DNA of 64,000 nucleotides from Actinomadura citrea (GCF_013409045.1 NZ_JACCBT010000001.1:7294669-7358668); one strand, 5' to 3'. Numbered from the stretch's first letter, positions 45,100-53,934 are shown. The notes: generated from the sequence alone by a model not told the origin. Translations and numbers: made by a program.

Positions 45100-45154
45100 A
45101 AAAAAGATGTTCCGGCGAGCGGGTGCGGCACGAAGCCGCCCCACTCGCCGGAAC
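45100..45154 (-). terminator. strong intrinsic terminator of the 69-residue peptide gene
   Basis: On the minus strand: GTTCCGGCGAG arm (45154-45144), inner GCGGC pairing around TTCGT, CTCGCCGGAAC arm (45119-45109), then ATCTTTTTT with six T at 45105-45100. An almost perfect stem of about 20 bp with a U-run, the best rho-independent terminator in the window. It lies 39 bases after the stop of the small gene at 45193. Confidence 0.9.
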
Positions 45155-45192
45155 ACTGATTCACCTGCCGCGAGGCGTCAGACCGTCAGGCG

Positions 45193-45402
45193 TCAGCCCT
45201 CGGACTTGACCTCTCCGGCCGCCAGGTACGCCTGGACCAGGGGGTCGGGGGTACCGGACTCGACCGGCGCGGGCTGCTCGGTACGCCCGGTGTCCGCGGC
45301 CGAACCGGCGCTGCTCCCGCTGCTGTGCGGAGCGACGCTGTAGGAGCGGCCGGTCGGAGCCCTGTCGTAGTCGCCGTGGTGCGGGGCGTTGTTGATCGCC
45401 AT
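45193..45402 (-). CDS. 69-residue hydrophilic peptide, unknown
   Basis: Reads MAINNAPHHGDYDRAP, then a Ser/Gly/Ala-rich middle and the end PLVQAYLAAGEVKSEG. No family recognised, no Cys, no signal or membrane segment. Start ATG 45400-45402 has GGAAGG ten bases upstream; ATG at 45418-45420 is less well placed. Third-position G/C is high, and a strong terminator follows, so it is very likely expressed. Divided from exonuclease III by 101 bases. It could be a small regulator or a peptide precursor, but no modifying enzyme is next to it on this strand. Confidence 0.65.
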   Translation of the reverse strand: MAINNAPHHGDYDRAPTGRSYSVAPHSSGSSAGSAADTGRTEQPAPVESGTPDPLVQAYLAAGEVKSEG

Positions 45403-45503
45403 GGTCAGTTTCCTTCCCATATCTCTCGGTTGCGTCCTGCTGATGATCAGCTGGACCTCGGCAAGAACCGTGCGGCGTTCGGCGGGATCCGCAAGGCGCG
45501 AGG

Positions 45504-46337
45504 TCAGTCGAGGTCGACGACGACCGGAGCATGGTCGGACGGGCCTTTGCCCTTGCGGGCCTCGCGGTCGACGTAAGCCGAGCCGACCCGTCCGGCGACG
45601 TCCTCGCTCGCGTAGAACAGGTCGATGCGCATGCCCAGGTTCTTGTGGAAGGCGCCGGCCCGGTAATCCCAGTAGGTGTAGGGATGGGGGCCCTTCAAGA
45701 TCGTCGGGACGACGTCGTGGAGGCCGAGGGCCTGCAGGTCGGCGAGCGCCTGCCGCTCGGGAGGCGTGACGTGGGTGGAGCCGGCGAAGACGGCCGGGTC
45801 CCAGACGTCCTCGTCCGTGGGGGCGACGTTGTAGTCGCCGCAGGCGACCAGCGGCGCCCCCGCGGCCAGTTCCTCCGCGAGGGCGTCGCGGAGGGCCGCG
45901 AACCACGCCAGCTTGTAGGTGTAGTGGGCCGATTCCGGGGTGCGGCCGTTGGGCGCGTACAGCGACCAGACCCGCACGCCGCCGCACGTGGCGCCGAGCG
46001 CGCGGGCCTCGGGCTTCAGCAGGACGGGCTCGCTCAACTCCATCTGCTCGTCCTCGCCTTCGGCCCCCGCCTCGCCCGCATAGGCGGGCTCGCCCGGGAA
46101 GCCGTTCGAGACGTCCTCGATGCCGACCCGCGAAAGGACGGCCACGCCGTTCCATCGTCCGTCGCCGTGCGCGGCGGTGGCGTACCCGAGTTCCTCGACC
46201 TCCGCGGCGGGGAACTGATCGGCGCGGCACTTGGTCTCCTGGAGGCAGACCACGTCCGGCTTCGTCTCGTCCAGCCAGGTGAGAAGGCGCGGAAGGCGTG
46301 CCTTGACGGAATTGACGTTCCACGTCGCGAGGCGCAT
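45504..46337 (-). CDS. xthA: exodeoxyribonuclease III
   Basis: 277 residues. DNA repair enzyme: AP endonuclease, 3'-phosphatase and 3'-5' exonuclease on double-stranded DNA. All signature blocks are present: ATWNVNSVKARLPRLLTWL (in parts), CLQETKC (catalytic Glu), WNGVAVLSR, SLYAPNG, VACGDYNVAPTD (Asp/Asn), YWDYRAGAF, MRIDLFYAS, and the end GKGPSDHAPVVVDL (Asp-His pair). It has an acidic insert of about 15 residues around AGEAGAEGEDEQ not found in all homologs. Start ATG 46335-46337. Confidence 0.96.
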   Translation of the reverse strand: MRLATWNVNSVKARLPRLLTWLDETKPDVVCLQETKCRADQFPAAEVEELGYATAAHGDGRWNGVAVLSRVGIEDVSNGFPGEPAYAGEAGAEGEDEQMELSEPVLLKPEARALGATCGGVRVWSLYAPNGRTPESAHYTYKLAWFAALRDALAEELAAGAPLVACGDYNVAPTDEDVWDPAVFAGSTHVTPPERQALADLQALGLHDVVPTILKGPHPYTYWDYRAGAFHKNLGMRIDLFYASEDVAGRVGSAYVDREARKGKGPSDHAPVVVDLD

Positions 46338-46364
46338 CCCCCCAGCCTGCCATCCCCGGCGGAG

Positions 46365-47090
46365 CTATCCCGTCAGGTTGCAGTCGGGGACCCAGCCGAC
46401 GACGTTGGTGGCCACGTTCCGCCCGTAGATCCAGAAGTTGCTGGTCACTCCGTTGTCGCAGCGGTAGTAGTCCCAGGGGCCGCTGCCGCGGATCGCGTCG
46501 AACTTCTGGCCCGGATAGCCGAGCCCGACCCGGTGGGCGGTGTTCAGCGGGTTGTCCCAGATGACCACCCCGGGAACCCGGAAGTCGGGGTAGGGCTCGC
46601 CGCTTCCCTCCGCCGGGCGGGAGGGGGCCGCGGTCCGCCTCCGGGCTTCCGGGTTGGCGTAGGTCGAGCACGCCAGGGGCCGCGCCGGCAGTTGGACGCA
46701 GACGCGGAACGAGCCGCCGCCGAACCAGTCCGGGGTGTTGACGGACGAGGCCCCCATGGGAACGGTCGCGCGTGCCCCCCGGGAGCCGTACTCCTCCTGG
46801 CCCGACACCTCGGAGCCGACCGGGGCGTCGCGGATGTCGGCGTGCCATGACCTGTCGCCGGGCCGGAACCACAGCGTGCCGACCGCGTCTTCCTGCCGCA
46901 CCGTGCGCAGCGCCAACCAGGGACTGGCCTTCGCGGGGGTCCCGGCCGGCCCCTGGCGGGCGGACGGAGCCGGCCGGAGTTCCCGTCCGGCCGGCGCCGC
47001 GGGCGTGGTGGCGGCTCCTGCCGGAGCCGCGCTCGCCGCGGCGGCGAGGACCGCGGGGACGGCTAGAACGATCTTGCTGAACAGGCGCAT
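46365..47090 (-). CDS. secreted SH3-like protein
   Basis: 241 residues with a signal peptide (about 1-27, SKIVLAVPAVLAAAASA cut near PAGA). The mature part has a Pro/Ala/Arg-rich stretch, then beta-rich sequence with many Trp, and ends GPWDYYRCDNGVTSNFWIYGRN (in parts), NVVGWVPDCNLTG, the form of SH3-like domains in secreted actinomycete proteins, where a pair of Cys frames the sheet. Third of three tandem secreted genes on this strand. Function unknown, perhaps cell-wall binding or an inhibitor. Confidence 0.8.
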   Translation of the reverse strand: MRLFSKIVLAVPAVLAAAASAAPAGAATTPAAPAGRELRPAPSARQGPAGTPAKASPWLALRTVRQEDAVGTLWFRPGDRSWHADIRDAPVGSEVSGQEEYGSRGARATVPMGASSVNTPDWFGGGSFRVCVQLPARPLACSTYANPEARRRTAAPSRPAEGSGEPYPDFRVPGVVIWDNPLNTAHRVGLGYPGQKFDAIRGSGPWDYYRCDNGVTSNFWIYGRNVATNVVGWVPDCNLTG

Positions 47091-47129
47091 GCGCGCTCCT
47101 TCGGGTTCGTGGTGGAAAGCGGGGTCGGC

Positions 47130-47498
47130 CTAGCAGGTCGGCAGAGGGTCGGTGTCGCCGTTGATGTCGCTGTCCTTCACCCAGCCCCAGGCGCCGTGGT
47201 CGTCGCCCCGCGTGTAGACCCACCGGCGCGGGTGCGGCCCGAGGCCGTGCCAGTCGAGTTCGGCCCGACATCGAAAGATCTTGGGCGTCTTGCGGAGGTT
47301 GTCCACGACCTGGCCGTTGACCAGGACCGGAGCGGGCCACCGGTTGTCGCACCACCAGGCGTCCCAGCGCTTCCAGCACGGCGAGAAGCGGGCCGCGGCC
47401 CCCTTCTCCGCGGGAAGGGGGGAGGCTCCGGCCACGGCCGGGACCGCGGTGATGACGGCGGAGGCCATGAGAGCGGTGGCGAGTGCGGTACGTCGCAT
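47130..47498 (-). CDS. small secreted SH3-like protein
   Basis: 122 residues. Signal peptide (about 1-25, TALATALMASAVITAVPAVAGA cut before SPLP, in parts). The mature part of about 95 residues is rich in Trp and Cys (FSPCWKRWDAWWCDNRWPAP, KIFRCRAEL, LPTC: four Cys, probably two disulfides) and ends DDHGAWGWVKDSDING, a SH3-like closing motif. Start ATG 47496-47498, two bases after the stop of the upstream secreted gene; RBS AGGA lies inside that gene. Function unknown. Confidence 0.8.
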   Translation of the reverse strand: MRRTALATALMASAVITAVPAVAGASPLPAEKGAAARFSPCWKRWDAWWCDNRWPAPVLVNGQVVDNLRKTPKIFRCRAELDWHGLGPHPRRWVYTRGDDHGAWGWVKDSDINGDTDPLPTC

Positions 47499-47500
47499 CT

Positions 47501-47899
47501 TCAGCGTCCTTCGCGTGTTCCGAGCCCGGATCTCCGGCGCGGGTCCTCTTTGACGAAGCAGTCCGAGACGTAGCCCTGCACCCTGGTCCTGTTGTTGATC
47601 AGGTAGGTCCAGTGGTCCTTGACGTCGCCGTTCGAGCAGGTCACCGGGTCGGCGAAACTCTGGCCGCCGTTCCAGGTGTAGCGGTCGCCGGGGTTGCCGA
47701 GCCCGCGGACGCGTCCGTTGAGCCGGGGGGTCGCGCGGATCCTGACGCCGGGCTCGGTGAAGTCGCCGCCGATGTCGGCGACGCGGGCCGGGGCGCCGGC
47801 CCGCCGCGCGGCCGGAGGGGCCTGCGCCTGCGCGGCCGGGGCAGGCGTCGCCGGGATCGCGGCGACCGCGACGGCCAGAGCACTGACGGTCTTCAACAT
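47501..47899 (-). CDS. small secreted SH3-like protein
   Basis: 132 residues. Signal peptide (about 1-24, KTVSALAVAVAAIPATPAPA). The mature part has IRATPRLNGRVRGLGNPGDRY, in parts, then VTCSNGDVKDHWTYLINNRTRVQGYVSDCFV, in parts, the classical bacterial SH3-like (SH3_3) design with one Cys pair. First of three tandem secreted genes; its promoter must lie within 47900-48000. Such proteins bind peptidoglycan in some bacteria; the role here is unknown. Confidence 0.8.
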   Translation of the reverse strand: MLKTVSALAVAVAAIPATPAPAAQAQAPPAARRAGAPARVADIGGDFTEPGVRIRATPRLNGRVRGLGNPGDRYTWNGGQSFADPVTCSNGDVKDHWTYLINNRTRVQGYVSDCFVKEDPRRRSGLGTREGR

Positions 47900-47967
47900 G
47901 GTCGCACCTCACTGGTGTGCCGGTCCGAACGCGTCCTGGCCCGTCGTGCGGACGGGTGGGAAACGTC

Positions 47968-47996
47968 TTGCTCTCCACATTGCGACTACATAGGGT
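47968..47996 (+). promoter_or_regulatory. sigma-70-type promoter for the LuxR-type regulator
   Basis: TTGCTC (47968-47973), 17-base spacer, TAGGGT (47991-47996), matching actinomycete vegetative promoters (TTGACN / TAGRRT). It lies about 100 bases before ATG 48098. Confidence 0.5.
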
Positions 47997-48097
47997 GAAC
48001 AGGCAATCTCATGGCGTACAGATGCCAGTGCTTGAACCGTCAATGGCCGCGGTGATGGGGCCGCGCTGGACGCGATGCCGAACGGGGGAGCCGCCAG

Positions 48098-48853
48098 ATG
48101 ACGCCGTCAGGCGACGGGAAGACGGCACCCCCGCGGCGCGCCGAGGTGCGCGAGGCCGTGGGCCAGGCATTGGAGGAAGCCGGTTTCTACGCCGCGCGGG
48201 GGCTGCGGCCTCCGACCCGGCGGGTGGATCCGCCCAAGGTGGGCGCCGTGGTCGCCCGCCTCGCCGACGCCACCCGGCAGGAGTTGCTGACCTTCGACGA
48301 CCCCTCGGGGTGCCTCCGGCAGGGTGTGCCCGAGGGGATGCTCCGGCACGCGGCCGACTGCGTCCGCCGCGCGGTCACCCAGGTCCCCACCCTGCGCCAG
48401 ATCACCTCTCCGCAGGGCCTGGCCCAGGACGGCGCCCTGGAGACCATCCAGTGGCGCAACGGCGGGCAGGTGCGTCTGATCGAACAGATCCCCGTCCGGC
48501 TGGCCGTGTTCGACCGCACGACCGCCATCATCCCGCTCGACCTGGACGTGTTCTACAACGGCCTGCTCATCATCCGCGACCCCGCGGTGGTCAAGGCGCT
48601 GTTCCGCCTGCACCACCACTCGTGGGGTTCCGGCGACGCCCTGCCCGCCGACCAGGGCCCCGACCTGCCGCCGGCCCATCTGGTCCCGATCCTGGTCTGC
48701 ATGCGGGACGGGCTGCCCGACCGCGCCGCCGCCGCACGCCTGGGCCTGTCGGCACGCACCTACGCCCGCCGGGTCAGCGAGCTGCTGAGCCTTCTCGGCA
48801 CCACGAGCCGTTTCCGAGCCGCGATCACCGCCCAGCGCCGCGGTTGGATCTGA
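48098..48853 (+). CDS. LuxR-type HTH transcriptional regulator (TrmB-like N-terminal)
   Basis: 251 residues. The C-terminal 50-60 residues are a LuxR/GerE-type HTH (ILVCMRDGLPDRAAAARLGLSARTYARRVSELLSLLG, in parts). The middle (IPVRLAVFDRTTAIIPLD, FYNGLLIIRDPAVVKALFRLHHHSW in parts) is the PLD-like/TrmB-type effector part common in streptomycete orphan regulators. No response-regulator receiver domain. Start ATG 48098 with GGGGGAG upstream. Stands alone before the FKBP gene. Confidence 0.85.
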   Translation: MTPSGDGKTAPPRRAEVREAVGQALEEAGFYAARGLRPPTRRVDPPKVGAVVARLADATRQELLTFDDPSGCLRQGVPEGMLRHAADCVRRAVTQVPTLRQITSPQGLAQDGALETIQWRNGGQVRLIEQIPVRLAVFDRTTAIIPLDLDVFYNGLLIIRDPAVVKALFRLHHHSWGSGDALPADQGPDLPPAHLVPILVCMRDGLPDRAAAARLGLSARTYARRVSELLSLLGTTSRFRAAITAQRRGWI

Positions 48854-49078
48854 CCGCCCCCGGCACCGTCTCCGGCGGCGTGGGGGGGCGTGTGTCACTC
48901 GCGCGACGGGGATATCCTGACGCCTTCCCCTGTCCCCTGCCAGATGACACCGCTCCTTGTGTGTGACCGGTAGATTGCGGGTCGGCCTCCTTTACCCGGT
49001 TTTCACGCTGTGCTTAGCCCGGCCCTGGAAGGGTGGTCACGGTTGTGGTGTCGTCGAACCCGGAGCAAGTGAGGAAAC

Positions 49079-50227
49079 ATGTCCGAGGATGACAAGCCCC
49101 GGGGCAAGCCGGCGGTCAAGGCGAAGGCGAAGATTCCGAACGCCCAGAGCATCCGCAGCCCCGAGTTCACTCCGCACGGCATCAGCGCCGGCCGCGGCAG
49201 CGGGCTGAACCGGCCGTCCGCGCTGACCGCCAAGGAGGCCAAGAAGCGCCGGCTGATGATGATCGCCGGGATCGTGGTCGCCGCGCTCGCCGTCTCCGGC
49301 GGGGTGTACTGGTGGGTCAGCCGCCCCGGCCCGAAGATCGAGGTGACCGGCAAGTTCGCCGCCGAGCCCAAGGTCGCGATCCCCACGAAGCTGGAGCCGA
49401 CCAAGACGCTCAAGGTGAGCACGCCCATCAAGGGCGGCGGCCCCGTCGCCGCAGAGGGCGACACCGTCTACGTCCAGTTCGCCACCTACAAGTGGTCGAA
49501 GGACAAGGACGAGGAGAACTCGCGGGTGAAGAGCTCCAGCGAGAAGGTCCGCTCGTCCTACGAGGAGGGCCAGCAGCAGGGCGGCGGCGGCCCGATGCAC
49601 CTCGTCATCGGCAAGAGCGGCCTCAAGGACATCGACAAGAGCCTCGTCGGCAAGTCCGCCGGCAGCCGGCTCGTCATGCAGCTCCCGCCGTCCAAGGAAC
49701 TCACCCAGCTGAGCCCGCAGCAGATCACCGCCAAGGACGCGATCCTGTTCATCATGGACGTCCAGGCGGTCGTCCCGAAGAGCCAGCAGCCGCAGGGCAC
49801 CGCGCAGAAGCTGGACGACGCGGCGCTGCCCAAGGTCGAGGACAAGGGCGCCGGCAAGGAGCCCAAGGTGACGGTCCCGGACAAGGACGCGCCCAAGAAG
49901 CTCCAGGTCAAGACCCTCGTCACCGGCAACGGCCCCGCGCTGGCCAAGGGCGACGAGGCGGTCGTCAACTACACCGGCAAGATCTGGAAGTCCGGCGACA
50001 AGTTCGACTCCAGCTGGGACAACAAGCAGCCCGCGACCTTCCCGATCGGCACCGGGCAGACCATCCCCGGCTTCGACAAGGGGCTCACCGGCGCGAAGGT
50101 CGGCAGCCGCGTGCTGCTCGTCCTGCCGCCGGAGGAGGGCTACGGCAAGAAGGGCAGCCCGCCCAAGATCAAGGGTGACGACACCCTGGTCTTCGTGGTG
50201 GACATCCTCGCGAAGGTCTACAAGTGA
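49079..50227 (+). CDS. membrane-anchored protein with two FKBP-type peptidyl-prolyl isomerase domains
   Basis: 382 residues. A Lys/Pro-rich cytoplasmic start, a membrane helix at about 60-80 (MMIAGIVVAALAVSGGVYWW) and two extracytoplasmic FKBP domains: a diverged one (about 110-230; GDTVYVQFATYKWSKD, GPMHLVIGKSGLKDIDKSLVGK in parts) and a canonical one (about 275-382; DEAVVNYTGKIWKSGDKFDSSW, in parts, TIPGFDKGLTG, VLLVLPPEEGYG, DTLVFVVDIL). Helps fold secreted proteins. Start ATG 49079 after GAGGAA. A perfect 11-bp hairpin follows the stop. Confidence 0.93.
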   Translation: MSEDDKPRGKPAVKAKAKIPNAQSIRSPEFTPHGISAGRGSGLNRPSALTAKEAKKRRLMMIAGIVVAALAVSGGVYWWVSRPGPKIEVTGKFAAEPKVAIPTKLEPTKTLKVSTPIKGGGPVAAEGDTVYVQFATYKWSKDKDEENSRVKSSSEKVRSSYEEGQQQGGGGPMHLVIGKSGLKDIDKSLVGKSAGSRLVMQLPPSKELTQLSPQQITAKDAILFIMDVQAVVPKSQQPQGTAQKLDDAALPKVEDKGAGKEPKVTVPDKDAPKKLQVKTLVTGNGPALAKGDEAVVNYTGKIWKSGDKFDSSWDNKQPATFPIGTGQTIPGFDKGLTGAKVGSRVLLVLPPEEGYGKKGSPPKIKGDDTLVFVVDILAKVYK

Positions 50228-50253
50228 GCTGACCGAGGCGCGGCCGTGCGCGG

Positions 50254-50289
50254 GAGCGGCGGGGCACCCGGTCGGGGTCCCCGCCGCTC
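50254..50289 (+). terminator. terminator after the FKBP gene
   Basis: GAGCGGCGGGG (50254-50264) and CCCCGCCGCTC (50279-50289), perfect 11-bp stem with a 14-base loop, followed by GGCTTTTC. Confidence 0.75.
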
Positions 50290-50444
50290 GGCTTTTCACG
50301 AAAGACCGCCTACTGCGACATCCGTCACGACAACCGGAGAGGCGGATTGCCCGTCCTCCTTTGGGAGGCCGCGGAAGCGCATTGGGCGGTCGACGCACGG
50401 ATTCCCTCAGGTATCGTCTGTAACGCATTAATCACGGGGGGCTT

Positions 50445-53400
50445 GTGAGCGACAGCGAGAAGATCCCGGAGCGCGAGGAACGCTCCGGGACGGGCCAGGC
50501 GGACCGACACGAAACCGCGGCCGGGGCACCGGCCGGCACGGACGGTCCCGCGACCGCCACGCTGACAGCGGACACCGAAGGCGCGGCCGGAGAATCCACC
50601 GGCGACGCCGAATTCGTCGACGAGAGCGACATATCTCGAAACGGCGACAAGGGGCGCGAAGAGGCCGTCGGCGCGAGCGAGGGTACCGAATCGGACGCCG
50701 CCGATAACGCCACGACCTCCGCCGATACCGCCGCGGATTCCGCCTCCGACGCCCCCGGCACCGCCGACCCCACCACCGAGACGCCACCCCCGCCCGCCGA
50801 GGCCGGTGACCCCGAGGCCACGACGACGACCGCCGACACCCCCGTCTCCGACGCCCCCACCACGCCTGACGACGTGACCGCATCCGACGATGGCACCGCG
50901 TCGACCGAAGCCACCGCGACCGATCAGGTGATCGTGCCTGACGACGTCACCGCATCGGACACTGGCGACGCGTCCGACGACGCCGGCGCGTCGACCGAAG
51001 CCACCGCGATCGATCAAGTGATCGTGCCTGACGAGGTCACCGCATCGGACACTGGCGACGCGTCCGACGACGCCGGCGCGTCGACCGAAGCCACCGCGAT
51101 CGATCAAGTGATCGTGCCTGACGACGTCACCGCGTCGGACACTGGCGGCGCGGCCGATGGGGTTGGTGCGTCTGTCGAGGTCAGCGCGGCGAACGAGGTC
51201 GGTGCGTCTGATGAAGTCACTGCGGTTGATGGTGTCGATGGGGCGGTGGCCGGAGATACCAAGAGCATGGCCGCCGCCAAGCGCGACTCGACCCAGCGGG
51301 GCTCCCACGAGGGGGGCCAGCCGCCCGGTTCCGGGCGCGGTGGGGGCGGCGGGGGCAAGGGGCCCGGCAAGCCGCGCAGCCGCAGGTCGCGGTTCCTGCG
51401 CCGGGCGCTGTTCCTGATCCTCGGCTTCATCGGGTTCTGCATCGCCGCGTTCGGCGTCGCCTACGTGTTCACGCCGGTGCCGTCGGCGCAGGAGCAGGCG
51501 ATCGCGCAGGGGCCGACGTTCTACTACTCCGACGGCAAGACGCAGATCGCCAAGACCGGGATGAACCGGGACGCGGTCAAGCTCGACAAGATCCCCGAGA
51601 GCACGCGGGCCGCGGTGATCGCCGCGGAGAACCGCAGCTTCTACGACGACCCCGGGGTGTCGGTCCAGGGCACGGCGCGGGCGCTGTGGTCCACCGCGAC
51701 AGGCAAGCAACTGCAGGGCGGCTCGACGATCACGCAGCAGATGGTCCGCAACTACTACGGCGGCATCGGCAAGGACCGCTCGGTCACCCGCAAGCTCAAG
51801 GAGGTCATGGTCTCCCTGAAGGTGGGCCGGGAGAAGGACAAGGACTGGATCCTCGAGCAGTACCTCAACACCATCTACTTCGGCCGCGACGCCTACGGGG
51901 TGCAGGCCGCCGCGCACGCCTACTACAACAAGGACGTCTCGAAGCTGACGCCCGCGGAGGGCGCCTACCTCGCCGCCGCGATCCAGCAGCCGAGCAACTT
52001 CGCCGACCCGACCGGTCCCCGCCGCGCCTACTCCGAGCAGCGCTGGCGCGCGATCGTCGGCAACATGGTCCGGGACGGGGCGCTCACCTCGTCCGAGGCG
52101 GCCTCGCTGACCTTCCCGGCCCCCGGCAAGGAGAAGATCACCGACGTCCTCAAGGGCCAGCGCGGCTACATGGTGAACGTGGCCAAGAAGGAGCTCACCG
52201 AGCGCCGCGGCTACAGCGAGGACGAGATCAACCGCAGCGGGCTGAAGATCACCACGACGTTCGACAAGCGGCTGATGGACGCGATGAAGCAGGCCGTCGC
52301 GAACAACGCCCCGAACGGGATGAGCAAGAAGATCCGCACCGGCGCGGTGTCGGTCGACCCGAAGACCGGGCAGGTGCTCGCCTTCTACGGCGGCCGCGGC
52401 TACCTGGAGGAGGCGCTGAGCAGCGCCTTCGGCGACTGGGCGCAGGCCGGGTCGGGGTTCAAGCCGATCGCGCTGGCGGCCGCGCTGGACGACGGCAAGA
52501 CGCTGTCCACCAGCTACGACGGCAGCTCCCCGCAGTACTTCCACGGCGCGTCCATCCACAACGACAGCAACGAGAACTTCGGGACGGTCAACCTCGTCAC
52601 CGCCACCGAGCACTCGATCAACACCGCCTACGTCAACCTCGGCCAGGACATCGGCAACAAGAAGATCGTCGCCATGGCCGAGAAGATGGGCATCCCCGGA
52701 TCGCAGATGAAGCCGGCGCAGCGGGACGCCGCCACGTTCCCGCTCGGCGTCGTGTCGCTGCACCCCGTCCAGCAGGCGGGCGTGTACTCGACGTTCGCCT
52801 CCGAGGGCGTGCACCGGACGCCGTTCGTGGTGAAGTCGGTCACCGACAACGAGAACCACAAGCGCACCTTCGCCGAGAAGGGCGAGCGGGCGTTCAGCCA
52901 GCAGGTCGCCCGTGACGCCACCTACGCCATGCAGAAGGTCGTGCAGGGCGGCACCGGCACCGGCGCGCAGCTGCCCGACGGCCGCGACGTCGCCGGCAAG
53001 ACCGGAACCACCGACGAGGGCCGCGCGATCTGGTTCAACGGGTTCATCCCGCAGATGGCGACGACGGTCTCGATGTTCCGCAGCGACGGCAAGCCGCTGA
53101 ACATCCCCGGGTACGGCGCGTACGGCGGGCAGCTGCCCGCCCAGATGTGGCGCTCGTACATGTCGGACGCGGTGAACATCAAGGGCTACGAGCCCGAGTC
53201 CTTCGGGGAGCCGTCGATGACGCCCGGCGGCGGCTGGGGCGGGCCGACGCAGGACGTCCCGCCGGGCGGCACGCAGCCGCCGGACACGGGCGGGCCGGTC
53301 GAGCCGCCGCCGTCCACGGAGCGTCCCGACATCCCGACGCCCCCCACCGACCTGCCGACCATCATCCCGCCGCAGCAGCCCGGCGGTGGCGGCGATGGGG

Positions 53401-53495
53401 GCGATGGGGGCGACGGAGGCGACGGTGGGACCGGCGGCGACCCCGGAGGCGGAACGGGCGACGGGCCGCTCGGCCGCCCCGGCACCGGCGGGTAG
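50445..53495 (+). CDS. class A penicillin-binding protein (transglycosylase/transpeptidase)
   Basis: 1016 residues. Makes and crosslinks peptidoglycan. An unusually long acidic cytoplasmic N-terminus of about 310 residues includes 30-residue tandem repeats. Then a membrane helix (about 313-335), the glycosyltransferase domain (AAENRSFYDDPG with catalytic Glu, GGSTITQQMVRN, EQYLNTIYFGRDAYGVQAAA in parts), and the transpeptidase domain with SGFK near residue 670, SIN in EHSINTAYVN and KTGTTD near 852. A Pro/Gly-rich tail of about 100 residues ends it. Start GTG 50445. The mechanism looks intact; the N-terminus is the odd part. Confidence 0.95.
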   Translation: MSDSEKIPEREERSGTGQADRHETAAGAPAGTDGPATATLTADTEGAAGESTGDAEFVDESDISRNGDKGREEAVGASEGTESDAADNATTSADTAADSASDAPGTADPTTETPPPPAEAGDPEATTTTADTPVSDAPTTPDDVTASDDGTASTEATATDQVIVPDDVTASDTGDASDDAGASTEATAIDQVIVPDEVTASDTGDASDDAGASTEATAIDQVIVPDDVTASDTGGAADGVGASVEVSAANEVGASDEVTAVDGVDGAVAGDTKSMAAAKRDSTQRGSHEGGQPPGSGRGGGGGGKGPGKPRSRRSRFLRRALFLILGFIGFCIAAFGVAYVFTPVPSAQEQAIAQGPTFYYSDGKTQIAKTGMNRDAVKLDKIPESTRAAVIAAENRSFYDDPGVSVQGTARALWSTATGKQLQGGSTITQQMVRNYYGGIGKDRSVTRKLKEVMVSLKVGREKDKDWILEQYLNTIYFGRDAYGVQAAAHAYYNKDVSKLTPAEGAYLAAAIQQPSNFADPTGPRRAYSEQRWRAIVGNMVRDGALTSSEAASLTFPAPGKEKITDVLKGQRGYMVNVAKKELTERRGYSEDEINRSGLKITTTFDKRLMDAMKQAVANNAPNGMSKKIRTGAVSVDPKTGQVLAFYGGRGYLEEALSSAFGDWAQAGSGFKPIALAAALDDGKTLSTSYDGSSPQYFHGASIHNDSNENFGTVNLVTATEHSINTAYVNLGQDIGNKKIVAMAEKMGIPGSQMKPAQRDAATFPLGVVSLHPVQQAGVYSTFASEGVHRTPFVVKSVTDNENHKRTFAEKGERAFSQQVARDATYAMQKVVQGGTGTGAQLPDGRDVAGKTGTTDEGRAIWFNGFIPQMATTVSMFRSDGKPLNIPGYGAYGGQLPAQMWRSYMSDAVNIKGYEPESFGEPSMTPGGGWGGPTQDVPPGGTQPPDTGGPVEPPPSTERPDIPTPPTDLPTIIPPQQPGGGGDGGDGGDGGDGGTGGDPGGGTGDGPLGRPGTGG
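50922..51191 (+). repeat. 90-bp tandem repeats in the PBP N-terminus
   Basis: Three 90-bp units (50922-51011, 51012-51101 and a diverged 51102-51191) coding 30-residue units DQVIVPDDVTASDTGDASDD plus AGASTEATAI. Units 1 and 2 are almost identical at the base level, so the expansion is recent. Confidence 0.9.
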
Positions 53496-53510
53496 CCCCC
53501 GCGCCCGCCT

Positions 53511-53885
53511 CTAGTCGCAGGCCTTTCCGATGGTGGCCGGCGTCTCCCTGATCACACTGTCGAGCTGGGAGACGTCGCCGGCGCCGACCCCGGGCGCGGC
53601 GGCGCGGAGCCTGCCCGCCTCCGCCTTGAGCGCCTTGCTCAGGTCGGCGTCGTCGGCCTGCTTCGCGAGCCCGTCGACGCGTCCGGCGAGCTGCTCGGTC
53701 GCCTGCCGCCACTGCGCGGGCTCCGCCGCCGGAAGGCTCCGCACCTGGGTGACGTACTGCTGGAACGCCTTCTTCGTGTCGGTGCACACCTGGCCGGAGT
53801 TGCCGCCGCCCAGCGCCCCGCACCCGCTGAGGGCGCCGAGCACCAGCGCGCCGCCGGCCAGCGTCCGAACCACCCCGTACCGCAT
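53511..53885 (-). CDS. small lipoprotein
   Basis: 124 residues. Lipobox LSGC at about 19-22 after a short hydrophobic segment, so it should be lipid-anchored outside the membrane. The mature part is helical and Gln/Ala-rich (KKAFQQYVTQVRSLP, RVDGLAKQADDADLSKALKAEAGRLRAAA in parts), with two Cys (VCTDT, KACD) that could pair. Unknown function. Start ATG 53883-53885. Tail to tail with the PBP gene and divergent from the SAM-IV riboswitch. Confidence 0.8.
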   Translation of the reverse strand: MRYGVVRTLAGGALVLGALSGCGALGGGNSGQVCTDTKKAFQQYVTQVRSLPAAEPAQWRQATEQLAGRVDGLAKQADDADLSKALKAEAGRLRAAAPGVGAGDVSQLDSVIRETPATIGKACD

Positions 53886-53934
53886 CGCACCCTCCCCTTG
53901 ATCCCCGATCGGCTCCGCATATACTTCCGCATGA

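Noticed and set aside
45193..47379. 728-codon minus-strand frame covering exonuclease III
   Set aside because: The frame is low in complexity until its last 69 codons. The xthA gene in another frame is clear, so only the small gene at its end was kept.
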